Assembly (NCBI RefSeq): GCF_011682175.1 | Contig: NZ_WHJG01000014.1 | Coordinates: 1 to 64,000 of the forward strand | Direction of reading: 5' to 3' | From: Massilia frigida | GTDB lineage: Bacteria > Pseudomonadota > Gammaproteobacteria > Burkholderiales > Burkholderiaceae_D | Length of the DNA stretch: 64,000 nt | Part shown: positions 9,478-17,687 of the stretch, piece after piece | Layout of the letters: each line of letters begins with the position of its first letter | Position numbering within the stretch: the first letter of the stretch is position 1 | Notes under the pieces: generated by a model | Database searches by the model: none | The model's input: only the letters and a program-made list of their open reading frames with translations | What the model was told of the DNA's origin: nothing | Program-made: the position numbers and the translations under genes

Positions 9478-10170
9478 ATGTTAAAGCACCTTTTGACTGC
9501 CCTGTTCGCCTTGATTCCCGTTGCCGCCACTGCTGGCGCCACCCTCACCGAGCTGGAAACGCGCTGGTTGAACGCCGCCGCGCCCGTGTTGGCGTATTCG
9601 CAACGTATGAACTTGCCAATAGATATCACCGTACAACCAAAAGCCCGCCCCGGCGATGTGCCGCTGGCGATGGGATTTGTCGATGGCCGCTGCAAGCTGG
9701 TGCTGTCGATGCGCGGCAATCCCGAGGCCGAACATATCTTGCACAGCGTGCCAGAAGGCGAGCGCGCGCTGCTGATCGAAACCATGGCCGCCCACGAAAT
9801 CGGCCATTGCTGGCGTTACGTGCAGGGCGTGTGGCACGCGCTGCCGGCCGGCTTCGTTGAAACCGGCGACGAACAGGCGCACGATGGGCAGTTGCTGGCC
9901 GCATCGAAAGCCATGCGTGAAATGCGGCGCGAGGAAGGCTTTGCCGACCTGGTGGCGCTGGCCTGGGTCCAGCGCCAGCATCCTGCCCAATACGGCCGCG
10001 TGTACGCCTGGCTGTCGACCCTGCGCGACGCCGTGCCGGTCGAGCGCAGCGGCCACGATACCCGCGCCTGGGTGCGCCTGGCGAAGCATGCCGACGGTTT
10101 CGGCCACGGCGCCAGCCCCTTCGACGACGCCGTGACGATGTGGCAAGCCGGCTTGCTCAACGATGAATAA
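9478..10170 (+). CDS. Secreted HExxH putative zinc peptidase, copy A
   Basis: I do not recognise a named family. The 230-residue product has a signal peptide (LLTALFALIPVAATAGA), an HEIGHC zinc-binding motif at residues 106-111, and about 50 residues later EEGFADLVALAW, where the Glu could be the third ligand as in gluzincin-type peptidases. Both motifs are shared with the next gene, which it overlaps by 8 nt, so the two are a tandem duplicated pair in one operon. Predicted location is periplasm or outside. It is preceded by a GAGG ribosome site and a perfect inverted repeat. Confidence 0.75.
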   Translation: MLKHLLTALFALIPVAATAGATLTELETRWLNAAAPVLAYSQRMNLPIDITVQPKARPGDVPLAMGFVDGRCKLVLSMRGNPEAEHILHSVPEGERALLIETMAAHEIGHCWRYVQGVWHALPAGFVETGDEQAHDGQLLAASKAMREMRREEGFADLVALAWVQRQHPAQYGRVYAWLSTLRDAVPVERSGHDTRAWVRLAKHADGFGHGASPFDDAVTMWQAGLLNDE

Positions 10171-10813
10171 GCTGTGCGCCGCCGTGCTGCTGGCGCTGGC
10201 CGGCCCGGCGGCATCGGCAGCCGCTCCCGCCACCGAAGCCCAGTGGATCGCCGCCGCCACCGAGGCGGTCGCGTATGGCCGCGCGCAGGGCTTGCCGATC
10301 GACCTGGAAGTGGTGGACGGCAATGGTTTGCCCGGCCACACGCCGGTCGGGCTGGCCAGCGAAAACGGGCGCTGCACCCTGGTCGTCTCGGCCAGCAATA
10401 ATCCGACCGCCGACAAGCTCAGTTCCATGATTGCCCCCGACCTGCTCGAACCTTTTCTGGCGGGCGCGGCGATGCACGAAGTGGGGCATTGCCACCGCCG
10501 CCTGCGCGGCTATCCGCACAACGAAAAACTGCTGCCGGTGGTGGCCTGGATCGGTCCGCTGCGCGACTGGTTCACGCGCCGCGTGCGCACCGAGGAAGCC
10601 TACGCCGACATGACCTCGGTGGCCTGGATCGCGCGCTTCCATCCCGAGCGCTACACGGCCCTGGTCAATGAAATGCTGCGCGTGCGCACCCGTTTCCGCG
10701 AACCCAAGCACGACACCGTGGCCCTGCTCGAACGCGCCCTGGCCGAGGGGCCGCAAGATGCCAATGAGAATCTATTTGCCCAGGCCGATGAACGATTAAA
10801 CAGATATCGATAG
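10163..10813 (+). CDS. Secreted HExxH putative zinc peptidase, copy B
   Basis: A 216-residue paralogue of the preceding gene. It has its own signal peptide (LCAAVLLALAGPAASAA), HEVGHC at residues 105-110 and EEAYADMTSVAW downstream, matching copy A in spacing and composition although overall identity is low. Shared lead-in features include GLPIDLEV versus NLPIDITV and NGRCTLVVS versus DGRCKLVLS. Keeping both zinc motifs through that divergence implies that both are functional. Substrate unknown; a cell-envelope peptidase is an inference. Confidence 0.75.
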   Translation: MNKLCAAVLLALAGPAASAAAPATEAQWIAAATEAVAYGRAQGLPIDLEVVDGNGLPGHTPVGLASENGRCTLVVSASNNPTADKLSSMIAPDLLEPFLAGAAMHEVGHCHRRLRGYPHNEKLLPVVAWIGPLRDWFTRRVRTEEAYADMTSVAWIARFHPERYTALVNEMLRVRTRFREPKHDTVALLERALAEGPQDANENLFAQADERLNRYR

Positions 10814-10839
10814 TCCTTTTGCGTCCGTATGTACGTTGT

Positions 10840-10856
10840 CGCACAGATGTTGTGCG
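10840..10856. promoter_or_regulatory. Inverted repeat upstream of the BON-domain gene
   Basis: CGCACAGATGTTGTGCG is a perfect 6-5-6 inverted repeat, 54 bp upstream of the BON-domain gene start. Its position suits a transcription-factor operator. No regulator can be assigned. Confidence 0.35.
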
Positions 10857-10910
10857 TGCTTAGGATGTTAAATCCGTCTACCAACAACCATACATTTAAG
10901 GGACTTCACC

Positions 10911-11930
10911 ATGAAACCTATCGTCGCCACATTGCTTGCCGCCGCCCTCAGCGCCGCTTTCGCCAGCGCCTACGCCGCCGAGACGCCCACCAAGACCGAT
11001 ACCGCGACCTACCGCACGATGACGCTCAAGGCCGCCGCCGACTACAAGGCCGCCTCGGCGCAGTGCAAGGACATGAGCGGCAACGCCCGCAGCCTGTGCA
11101 TGGAAGAAGCCAAGGTGGTGCGCGCGCGCGCCGACCTGGCAGCCCTGACCGATTACAACAATACCCTCAAAGGCCGTACCAAGGCCCGCACCGACCTGGC
11201 TGACGCCGACTACGCGCTGGCCAAGGTCAAGTGCGCCGACGCCATGGGCGCCGAAAAAGATAGTTGCCTGAGCAATGCGCGCGCGGTCCACACCGCGGCG
11301 CTGGCCGATGTCAAGGCGGACCGCGACATCCAGCTCGCCAGCAGCGGCACCACCGATACCATGAGCCCGGTGACCCGCACCACCACCACCGACGCCACCA
11401 AGGCGGCGGCGGTGGACAAATGCGCCCAGGTCGCGGGTAGCCCGAATACCGGCTGCCTGGTCGATAACAATAACCGTAGCGCGGCCACCACGACCACCAC
11501 CACCGGCGCCGTGGCCAACCGCACCGACATGGCGGCCGACAGCGCCGCCCAGCGCAGCGCCAACGCGGTCGACAATGCCGCCGACAAGACCCGTGCCGCC
11601 GGCGCCAGCATGGCTGCCAAGACCGAGCGCGCGATCGATACCCTGGCCGATAAAACCGAGCGCGCCGCCGACAGCATGGCCAACAAGACCGACCGCATGG
11701 CCGACAAATCGGGTGCTGTCATGGCCGATGCGGTCATCACGACCAAGGTCAAGGCCGACATTTTCAAGGAGCCTGAGCTGAAATCGATGGCGATCCACGT
11801 GGAAACCGAAAAAGGCGTAGTCATGCTGAGCGGCTTCGTCGATTCCAAGGCCGATGCCGAGAAAGCCGTGCGCCTGGCCAAGAGCGTCGATGGCGTGACG
11901 TCGGTCAAGAGCGCGATCAAGGTCAAGTAA
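10911..11930 (+). CDS. Periplasmic BON-domain (OsmY-like) protein
   Basis: A 339-residue secreted protein. A signal peptide ending ASAYAAE is followed by a Cys-containing helical region, a threonine-rich linker (TTTTTTGAVANRTD), a low-complexity coiled segment with repeated ADKTERA and MANKTDRMADK heptads, and a C-terminal BON domain (about 255-339) with AVITTKVKADIF, IHVETEKGVVMLSGFVDSK and VKSAIKVK. BON domains occur in OsmY and other envelope-stress proteins and are thought to bind membranes. The heptad region suggests an extended or oligomeric stalk. Monocistronic, with GGGA before the ATG. Confidence 0.85.
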   Translation: MKPIVATLLAAALSAAFASAYAAETPTKTDTATYRTMTLKAAADYKAASAQCKDMSGNARSLCMEEAKVVRARADLAALTDYNNTLKGRTKARTDLADADYALAKVKCADAMGAEKDSCLSNARAVHTAALADVKADRDIQLASSGTTDTMSPVTRTTTTDATKAAAVDKCAQVAGSPNTGCLVDNNNRSAATTTTTTGAVANRTDMAADSAAQRSANAVDNAADKTRAAGASMAAKTERAIDTLADKTERAADSMANKTDRMADKSGAVMADAVITTKVKADIFKEPELKSMAIHVETEKGVVMLSGFVDSKADAEKAVRLAKSVDGVTSVKSAIKVK

Positions 11931-12081
11931 GCCGGCTCTCCTACTACCCAGGCCGCCCCGGAACAGCGGGACGGCAGCAGAAAACTGCGGCCCCGTACGG
12001 CGCGACGATGCGATTGTGTTGCATTGCTGCACCGTTCGGGGCTTTGTCGCTGCAATCCATGGTGTGGCACCCGGCCCAAGG

Positions 12082-12087
12082 TATAAT
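12082..12087 (+). promoter_or_regulatory. Sigma70-type -10 box just before the HDOD start
   Basis: TATAAT lies 6 nt before the likely GTG start of the HDOD gene. If it is the -10 box, transcription would begin at or next to the start codon and the mRNA would be leaderless. No good -35 hexamer is seen at the proper distance. Confidence 0.5.
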
Positions 12088-12093
12088 TTTCCC

Positions 12094-12933
12094 GTGAACA
12101 GACTAGAAGCCTTTGGATATATTGCCGCCCAAGCCGCACGCGGGGAGATCACTCTCCCCACCAGCGTGAACGCCGCCTTGCGCCTGCAACTCGCACTCGA
12201 CAATCCCGATTGTCATATCGAAGATGCCATCAAGCTGGTGCTGGGCGAGCCGCAACTGGCCGCGCGCACCGTCGCGCTGGCCAACTCGGCCGCATTCAAC
12301 CGCAATGGCGACACCCCGATCACGAATGTGCGCGCGGCCGTCATGCGGGTGGGCTACCGCAGCTTGCAGACCCTGGTCGCCAGCCTCGTGGTGCGCCAGT
12401 TCGGCATGCGCATCGTCGATCCGGTGCTGCGCGCCAAGGCTGAACAATTGTGGGAGCATACGGCCCACGTGGCGGCGCTGGCCCAGGTGCTGGCGCGGCG
12501 CGTTACCTTCGTCAATCCCGATACCGCCATGTTCGCGGCCATCGTGCACGAGGTGGGCGGTTTTTACCTGCTCTCGCGCGCCGATGAATTTCCCGGCCTG
12601 CTGGACGACGATCCCGAAAAATGGGCGGAATTGTGCGAGGAAGTGGTCAGCCGCGAAGTGCTGAAAAAACTCGCCATTCCCGAGACCGTCACCCAGGCCA
12701 TCCTGGCCCTGCGCGATGGCTGGCTCACCATGCCGCCGAGCACCTTGCTCGACACCCTGCTGCTGGCCAATCAGTTCGCGCCCGTGCGCTCGCCGCTGGG
12801 CGTGCCCGACGAGCCGCTGCCCGAGCATGCCGATTCGGTGCTCGACTTCGTCATCGACAACGACACCCTGCAAGCGATCCTTCACGAGTCGGCCGACGAA
12901 GTCAAATCGATGAGCGCCGCACTGCTGGTCTAG
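12094..12933 (+). CDS. HDOD-domain signalling protein
   Basis: A 279-residue stand-alone HDOD domain. Visible blocks are LPTSVNAALRLQLALDNPDC, the helical AARTVALANSAAFN segment, ITNVRAAVMRVGYRSLQTLV, and HTAHVAALAQVLARR with AAIVHEVGGFYLL, where classical HD-phosphohydrolase metal ligands are only partly kept. HDOD proteins act as non-catalytic scaffolds in motility, chemotaxis and c-di-GMP signalling. I place the start at GTG 12094 because conservation begins at NRLEAF; an ATG far upstream would add residues across the -10 box. No Shine-Dalgarno precedes the GTG, consistent with a leaderless message. Confidence 0.85.
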   Translation: MNRLEAFGYIAAQAARGEITLPTSVNAALRLQLALDNPDCHIEDAIKLVLGEPQLAARTVALANSAAFNRNGDTPITNVRAAVMRVGYRSLQTLVASLVVRQFGMRIVDPVLRAKAEQLWEHTAHVAALAQVLARRVTFVNPDTAMFAAIVHEVGGFYLLSRADEFPGLLDDDPEKWAELCEEVVSREVLKKLAIPETVTQAILALRDGWLTMPPSTLLDTLLLANQFAPVRSPLGVPDEPLPEHADSVLDFVIDNDTLQAILHESADEVKSMSAALLV

Positions 12934-13021
12934 CCGGCGTAATCAAAATACGGAACCAAAACGCTGGTCCGGTTTCTAACCCCAGGTAAGGCGGGACACG
13001 GGGTCCCATGCCGGGGGAGCG

Positions 13022-14490
13022 ATGAGGCGCATCACGCATGCTTGGTTTGCCGCTGCCGGAGCCGGGCTGCTGTCCCTGCCGCGCTTGCTGGTCGCCTGCG
13101 CCACCTTTCTTTTGTTGCTGATGTGGCCGCCGGCGGCCGCCGCGCCGGCTCCGGTCACCTTGCTCACGGTCGACGGCGCCATCGGCGCGGCCAGTGCCGA
13201 CTATATTGCGCGTGGCATTGAACGCGCCGCGCGCGACGGGCACCAGCTGGTGATCATCGCGCTCGACACGCCGGGCGGGCTCGACACATCCATGCGCGCG
13301 GCGGTCAAGGCCATTCCCGGCGCGCGCCTGCCAGTGGCCGTCTACGTGTCGCCCCCGGGGGCGCGCGCGGCCAGCGCCGGCACCTTCATCCTGATGGCCA
13401 GCCACATCGCCGCCATGGCGCCCGGCACCAACCTGGGCGCGGCCACGCCCGTGCAACTGGGCGGCCCGGCAGCGGGGGGCGCTGACGGGCTGCCCGGAGC
13501 CGCGCCAAGGCGGGGCGCGGGCGGCACGCGCGGCGGCTACGACAAAGACACCACCAAAGATGGACCCGGCAGCGCCGGTGACCGCGCCGCCACGCCCATG
13601 GCCCGCAAACAGCTCAACGATGCCGCCGCCTACATCCGCGCGCTGGCCGCGCTGCGCGGGCGCAACGCGGAATGGGCCGAGCGCTCGGTGCGCGACGCGT
13701 CCAGCCTGCCCGCGGCGGACGCCCTGGACGCACGCGTGATCGACTACGTGGCCGGCGATGTGGTGGCGCTGCTGGCGCTGGCCGACGGCAGGCAGGTCAC
13801 GCTGCGCACGGGCACGCCGACCCTGCACACGCGCGGCGCGCCGCTGCATCGGGCCGATCCCGACTGGCGCACGCGGCTGCTGGGCGTGATCTCCGATCCC
13901 TCGGTGGCGCTGATCCTGATGAGCATCGGGATTGACGGCCTGCTGTTCGAATTCATGAGTCCGGGTGCGGTCGCGCCCGGCGTGGTGGGTATGCTGTGCC
14001 TGCTGCCGGGCTTGTACGGCCTGCACCTGCTTCCCCTCGACTATGCCGGACTCGGCCTGATCCTGCTCGGCCTCGCCTTCATGGTGGCGGAGGCGTTCCT
14101 GCCCAGCTTCGGCGTGCTCGGCCTGGGCGGCATGACGGCCTTCGTGGCCGGGGCGCTGATCCTGGTCGATACCGACTTGCCCGGCTATGGCGTGCCGGCC
14201 GCCGTGGTGGTGCCGCTGGCCATCGTCAGCGCGCTGCTGCTGGCGGGCATGGCGGGGGGGCGTTCAGGACGCGCCGGCGCGCGGTGGCGGGCGGGCCGAA
14301 CGCCCTGGTCGGCAGCCTCGCCGAGGTCATCGGCGCGGGCGGCACCGATATCTGGGCCAACGTCAACGGTGAAACCTGGCGCGTGGCCAGCGGCGCCGCC
14401 CTGCGGCCCGGGCAGACGGTGCGGGTGCTGGCGCGCAAGGGGACGCGGCTCGACGTGGTCCCGGTCAACCATGTCAAACAAGGAGAATAA
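13022..14490 (+). pseudogene. NfeD/ClpP-class membrane serine protease gene, frameshifted at a G7 run
   Basis: The first 410 codons encode a long-form NfeD: signal segment, ClpP-like protease domain with the Ser in ARAASAGTFILMAS and a candidate Lys in MARKQLNDAAAY, then several membrane helices (GVVGMLCLLPGLYGLHLLPL and later). At the run of seven G (14254-14260) the frame moves: the expected C-terminal NfeD OB-fold (ALVGSLAEVIGAGGTDIWAN ending HVKQGE) is in the next frame and stops at 14490, while the original frame reads arginine-rich nonsense to 14503. One extra G would restore a single protein. A sequencing error, true mutation or slippage are all possible. NfeD proteases partner with stomatins, and a slipin gene starts 3 nt after. 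Confidence 0.85.
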
Positions 14491-14492
14491 CG

Positions 14493-16400
14493 ATGTTCGA
14501 TAATGGATTCGGGTCTGGACGCGGCCCGCTGCTGTTCCTGCTGTTCCTGCTGTTGCTGTTGTTGCTGGTTTTGCTGGCGAACTCAGTGCGCATCCTGCGC
14601 GAGTACGAACGGGGCGTGGTGTTCCAGCTGGGGCGTTTCTGGTCGGTCAAGGGACCGGGGCTGATCCTGCTGATTCCCGTGCTGCAGCAAATGGTGCGGG
14701 TGGACTTGCGCACCATCGTGCTCGACGTGCCCAAGCAGGACGTGATTTCGCGCGACAATGTATCGGTCAAGGTCAACGCCGTGCTGTACTTCCGCGTGAT
14801 CGATCCCGAGCGCGCCATCATCCAGGTGGCCAACTTTCTCGAAGCGACCAGCCAGCTGGCGCAGACCACCCTGCGTTCGGTGCTGGGCAAGCATGAGCTC
14901 GACGACATGCTGGCCGAGCGCGAACGGCTCAACATCGATATCCAGCAGGTGCTCGATGCCCAGACCGACGCCTGGGGCATCAAGGTCGCCAATGTCGAAA
15001 TCAAGCATGTCGACCTGGACGAATCGATGGTGCGCGCCATTGCCCGCCAGGCGGAGGCGGAACGCGAGCGGCGCGCCAAGGTCATCCACGCGGAGGGGGA
15101 ATTGCAGGCATCGGAAAAATTGATGCAGGCGGCCAATGTGCTGTCGCAGCAGCAGGGCGCGATGCAGTTGCGCTATCTGCAAACCTTGGGCACCTTGGCG
15201 AGCGACAAGAGCACCACGATTGTCTTTCCGCTGCCGCTGGAGATGCTGGGCGGGCTGATCGAGCGCGCACGCGGCAGACCGGCCGGCAGCGCTCACGGCG
15301 GTTCGGTCGACAGCCAGATCGGCAGCGTTGCCGGTGGCCCGGCCGACAGCCAGATCGGCAGCGTTGCCGGTGGCCCGGCCGACAGCCAGATCGGCAGTGC
15401 GCCTGGGGGGCCCGTCGATAGCCCAATCGGCAGCGCTCCCGGCGGTCCGGCCAACAGCCAGATCGGCAGTGCAGCCGGCCGGTCAGTTAATGCGCTGCCA
15501 CGCCAAGCCGATCCATTCGTGGGTGGCGTAATACGAACGGAACAGGCCGCTCCAGCCGGGCACGAACATGAGCGGCGAGAGCGTACTGCGCGCGTAGAAC
15601 ATGGTCGGGGCCGGCACCACTTCCAGTCCGGCCGCCACGAAGGCGCGTTCGGCGCGCGGCATGTGCATGGCGTGCGTGACCAGCAGCACGCGCCGCACGC
15701 CGGCCGCCTTGAGGATGGCGGCGCTGTAGATGGCGTTCTGGGTGGTGTCGGCCGAGCGTTCCTCGGTCCAGGCGACGGCGGTGCGGAAGTCGTCGCGCAG
15801 GGCGCGCGCCATGGTGCTGGCCTTGGGCGGAATACCCTTGTCCGGTTCGCCATTGCCCCCGCTGACCAGCAGCGGCAAGTCGGTTGCGTGCTGCAGGTGG
15901 GCCGCGTAGCGCAAGCGCACCAGGGCCACGTCGTCGGGAATGTCGGCGCCGTATTCGGGTGCGGCATGCACATTGCCGGCGGCCAGCACGACGATGGCCT
16001 GGGCACCGCTGGCGCGGGCGTCGGCCAGGGGCGCCGTGAGCCCTTCGAGCGGCTGCACCAGCAGCAGCGAGCCGGCATTGGTCGACAGCACCAGCAGCGC
16101 GGCCAGTCCCACGCCGCTGACGGCGCGTCCGCAGCGCGGCCAGCGCCGCCGCAGGGCGTAGCCGGCCAGGATCAGCACGATCAGGCTCATCGGCGGCATG
16201 AGCAGTACGCGCACCAGGATATCGATCATGCCGGCGGCGCGCTCACAGCGAGGCCCAGGCCTGGCGCAGGCCGAGCACGTGCACGATGCCGATACCGAGG
16301 CAAATGGCCGAGCTCCAGCCCCAGAACACCACGCTGCGGCCGGGCATCAGGATCATCATCGGCACCAAGGCCAGGCCGCGCGCCATGTAGACGGCGGTGA
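14493..16400 (+). CDS. Slipin (stomatin/prohibitin family) with repeat tail and antisense read-through
   Basis: Residues 1-260 are a typical slipin: a Leu-rich membrane anchor ([20 protein letters not shown]), [35 protein letters not shown] and the SPFH domain to [19 protein letters not shown]. Slipins form oligomers in the inner membrane and pair with NfeD proteases, encoded here directly upstream; AAGGAG precedes the ATG. From residue 265 come five and a half copies of a 12-residue repeat (15285-15491). After this the frame simply reads the opposite strand of ydcF up to 16400, giving a His/Arg/Gly-rich tail of about 300 residues that does not look like protein. The natural end is unclear; slipins are usually about 250-320 residues. 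Confidence 0.8.
   Translation: MFDNGFGSGRGPLLFLLFLLLLLLLVLLANSVRILREYERGVVFQLGRFWSVKGPGLILLIPVLQQMVRVDLRTIVLDVPKQDVISRDNVSVKVNAVLYFRVIDPERAIIQVANFLEATSQLAQTTLRSVLGKHELDDMLAERERLNIDIQQVLDAQTDAWGIKVANVEIKHVDLDESMVRAIARQAEAERERRAKVIHAEGELQASEKLMQAANVLSQQQGAMQLRYLQTLGTLASDKSTTIVFPLPLEMLGGLIERARGRPAGSAHGGSVDSQIGSVAGGPADSQIGSVAGGPADSQIGSAPGGPVDSPIGSAPGGPANSQIGSAAGRSVNALPRQADPFVGGVIRTEQAAPAGHEHERRERTARVEHGRGRHHFQSGRHEGAFGARHVHGVRDQQHAPHAGRLEDGGAVDGVLGGVGRAFLGPGDGGAEVVAQGARHGAGLGRNTLVRFAIAPADQQRQVGCVLQVGRVAQAHQGHVVGNVGAVFGCGMHIAGGQHDDGLGTAGAGVGQGRREPFERLHQQQRAGIGRQHQQRGQSHAADGASAARPAPPQGVAGQDQHDQAHRRHEQYAHQDIDHAGGALTARPRPGAGRARARCRYRGKWPSSSPRTPRCGRASGSSSAPRPGRAPCRRR
15285..15491 (+). repeat. 36-bp in-frame tandem repeat, 5.75 copies
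   Basis: Five full 36-bp units and one partial unit encode GSxxGGPxDSQI-type repeats (units 2 and 3 are identical at 15321-15392; the others differ at a few bases). All units stay in frame with slipin. The last partial unit contains the TGA stop codon of the convergent ydcF gene at 15483-15485. Confidence 0.9.
15483..16229 (-). CDS. YdcF/ElyC-family (DUF218) membrane protein
   Basis: A 248-residue protein with two N-terminal hydrophobic segments and a DUF218 domain: [19 protein letters not shown], the [14 protein letters not shown] block (family S/T-x-N-T-x-N-A), [13 protein letters not shown], and the C-terminal [15 protein letters not shown]. ElyC and YdcF relatives take part in envelope biogenesis, but their reaction is not settled. 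It follows the small membrane-protein gene by 13 nt and probably shares its transcript. The whole gene is overlapped on the other strand by the slipin reading frame. Confidence 0.88.
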   Translation of the reverse strand: MIDILVRVLLMPPMSLIVLILAGYALRRRWPRCGRAVSGVGLAALLVLSTNAGSLLLVQPLEGLTAPLADARASGAQAIVVLAAGNVHAAPEYGADIPDDVALVRLRYAAHLQHATDLPLLVSGGNGEPDKGIPPKASTMARALRDDFRTAVAWTEERSADTTQNAIYSAAILKAAGVRRVLLVTHAMHMPRAERAFVAAGLEVVPAPTMFYARSTLSPLMFVPGWSGLFRSYYATHEWIGLAWQRIN

Positions 16401-16674
16401 TGGCGCACAGGATAATGCGCAGCAATGGCAGGCGCGGCAGCACGCCGGCGCCCGACAGGGCGTACGCGGCCCAGACCAGCAGCACGACAGTGATGCCCAG
16501 GGTGACGATGGCGGGATACCATGAACCGGACTCGGCCATGCGCGCCATCGGCTCGCCGGCACCGAGGGCGCGGTACCATGCGGGACCGCCGGCAATGCAA
16601 GCCAGATGCAGCGCGGCGGCGGCGGCGCTGAGGGCGGCGCCGGTCAGGAGAAAGTGAGTCGATGGCTCGGGCAT
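16243..16674 (-). CDS. Small four-helix membrane protein, unknown function
   Basis: I do not recognise a named family. The 143-residue product has about four hydrophobic segments ([80 protein letters not shown]) and few charged residues between them. The spacing suggests an all-membrane fold. It lies directly upstream of ydcF in the same direction and is probably co-transcribed with it. Confidence 0.75.
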   Translation of the reverse strand: MPEPSTHFLLTGAALSAAAAALHLACIAGGPAWYRALGAGEPMARMAESGSWYPAIVTLGITVVLLVWAAYALSGAGVLPRLPLLRIILCAITAVYMARGLALVPMMILMPGRSVVFWGWSSAICLGIGIVHVLGLRQAWASL

Positions 16675-16738
16675 GGGTGGCAGCAGGGCAGGTTGTCGCG
16701 GGAATGCGGACGCGAAGGTTACTGTGTGCGCCAGGAAA

Positions 16739-16766
16739 TTGGCTTTCAGCGTAAAGTCATTATAAG
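16739..16766 (+). promoter_or_regulatory. Candidate sigma70 promoter of the YpfJ-like gene
   Basis: TTGGCT (16739-16744), a 16-bp spacer, then TATAAG (16761-16766), about 25 bp before the ATG. Good fit to a housekeeping promoter in an AT-rich patch. Confidence 0.5.
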
Positions 16767-16794
16767 ATTAACAAAATGCATTGTGGAGCAGAAC

Positions 16795-17679
16795 ATGAAA
16801 TGGGAAGGTAATCGCGAAAGCGACAACGTGGAAGACGTACGCGGTTCGGGCGGTGGCGGCGGGGGCGGATTTGGCTTCGGCGGACGCTCGGTCGGCATCG
16901 GTACGATCGTCATTGCGCTGGTCGGCGGCTGGATCTTCGGCATCAATCCGATGACCCTGCTCAATATCATGAGTGGCGGCGGCGGCGCGGTGCCGGTACA
17001 GCAGCAACAGGGGCAAGCCCGGGGCGTGCCGGCCAACGACCGCGGTTCCAAATTCGTGCGCGTGGTGCTGGCCGATACCGAAGATGTCTGGACCAATTTG
17101 TTCCGCGAACAGGGTGGCACTTACCAGAAGCCGGCCTTGCAGCTGTATTCCGGCCGCACCCAGACCGCTTGCGGCGCCGGTCAGGCAGCGACCGGGCCTT
17201 TTTATTGCCCGGCCGATCGCAAGGTGTATCTGGACATGAGCTTTTTCCAGCTGATGGAAGAGCGCTTCAAGGTCGAGGGCGAGTTTGCCCAGGCGTACGT
17301 GATTGCCCACGAAATCGGCCACCACGTGCAGCATGCGATGGGCTTGACCGACAAGGTCGACGAGGCGCGCCAGCGCGGCACCGAAAAACAGGCGAACGCG
17401 ATGTCGGTGCGCCTGGAATTGCAGGCCGACTGTTTTGCCGGCGTCTGGGCGTTCCATGCCAACCAGTCGCGCGCAATCCTGGAGCAGGGCGACGTTGATG
17501 CCGCACTGAAAGCGGCAACCGCCATCGGCGACGATGCCTTGCAACGCCAGTCGCAAGGCCATGTGGTGCCCGATTCATTCACCCACGGCAGCTCGGAGCA
17601 GCGCGCGCGCTGGTTCAAGCGCGGCCTCGACGATGGCAAGGTCGCTTCGTGCGATACCTTCGGCGCGCGCCAGCTGTAA
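16795..17679 (+). CDS. YpfJ-type neutral zinc metallopeptidase
   Basis: A 294-residue protein of the YpfJ/zinc-metallopeptidase family (PF04228). The N-terminus MKWEGNRESDNVEDVRG with a glycine-rich linker is the family's invariant start, then one transmembrane helix (IGTIVIALVGGWIFGI) and a periplasmic domain with HEIGHHVQ as the zinc-binding motif, LELQADCFAGVWA with the third ligand, and a conserved GSSEQRARWFKRG near the end. GGAG lies 6 nt before the ATG. Length is normal for the family. Physiological substrate unknown. Single gene with its own promoter. Confidence 0.93.
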   Translation: MKWEGNRESDNVEDVRGSGGGGGGGFGFGGRSVGIGTIVIALVGGWIFGINPMTLLNIMSGGGGAVPVQQQQGQARGVPANDRGSKFVRVVLADTEDVWTNLFREQGGTYQKPALQLYSGRTQTACGAGQAATGPFYCPADRKVYLDMSFFQLMEERFKVEGEFAQAYVIAHEIGHHVQHAMGLTDKVDEARQRGTEKQANAMSVRLELQADCFAGVWAFHANQSRAILEQGDVDAALKAATAIGDDALQRQSQGHVVPDSFTHGSSEQRARWFKRGLDDGKVASCDTFGARQL

Positions 17680-17687
17680 GCGCGTGA

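Noticed and set aside
15285-15491. Repeat array considered as a CRISPR
   Set aside because: Units are directly adjacent, in frame with slipin and have no spacers.
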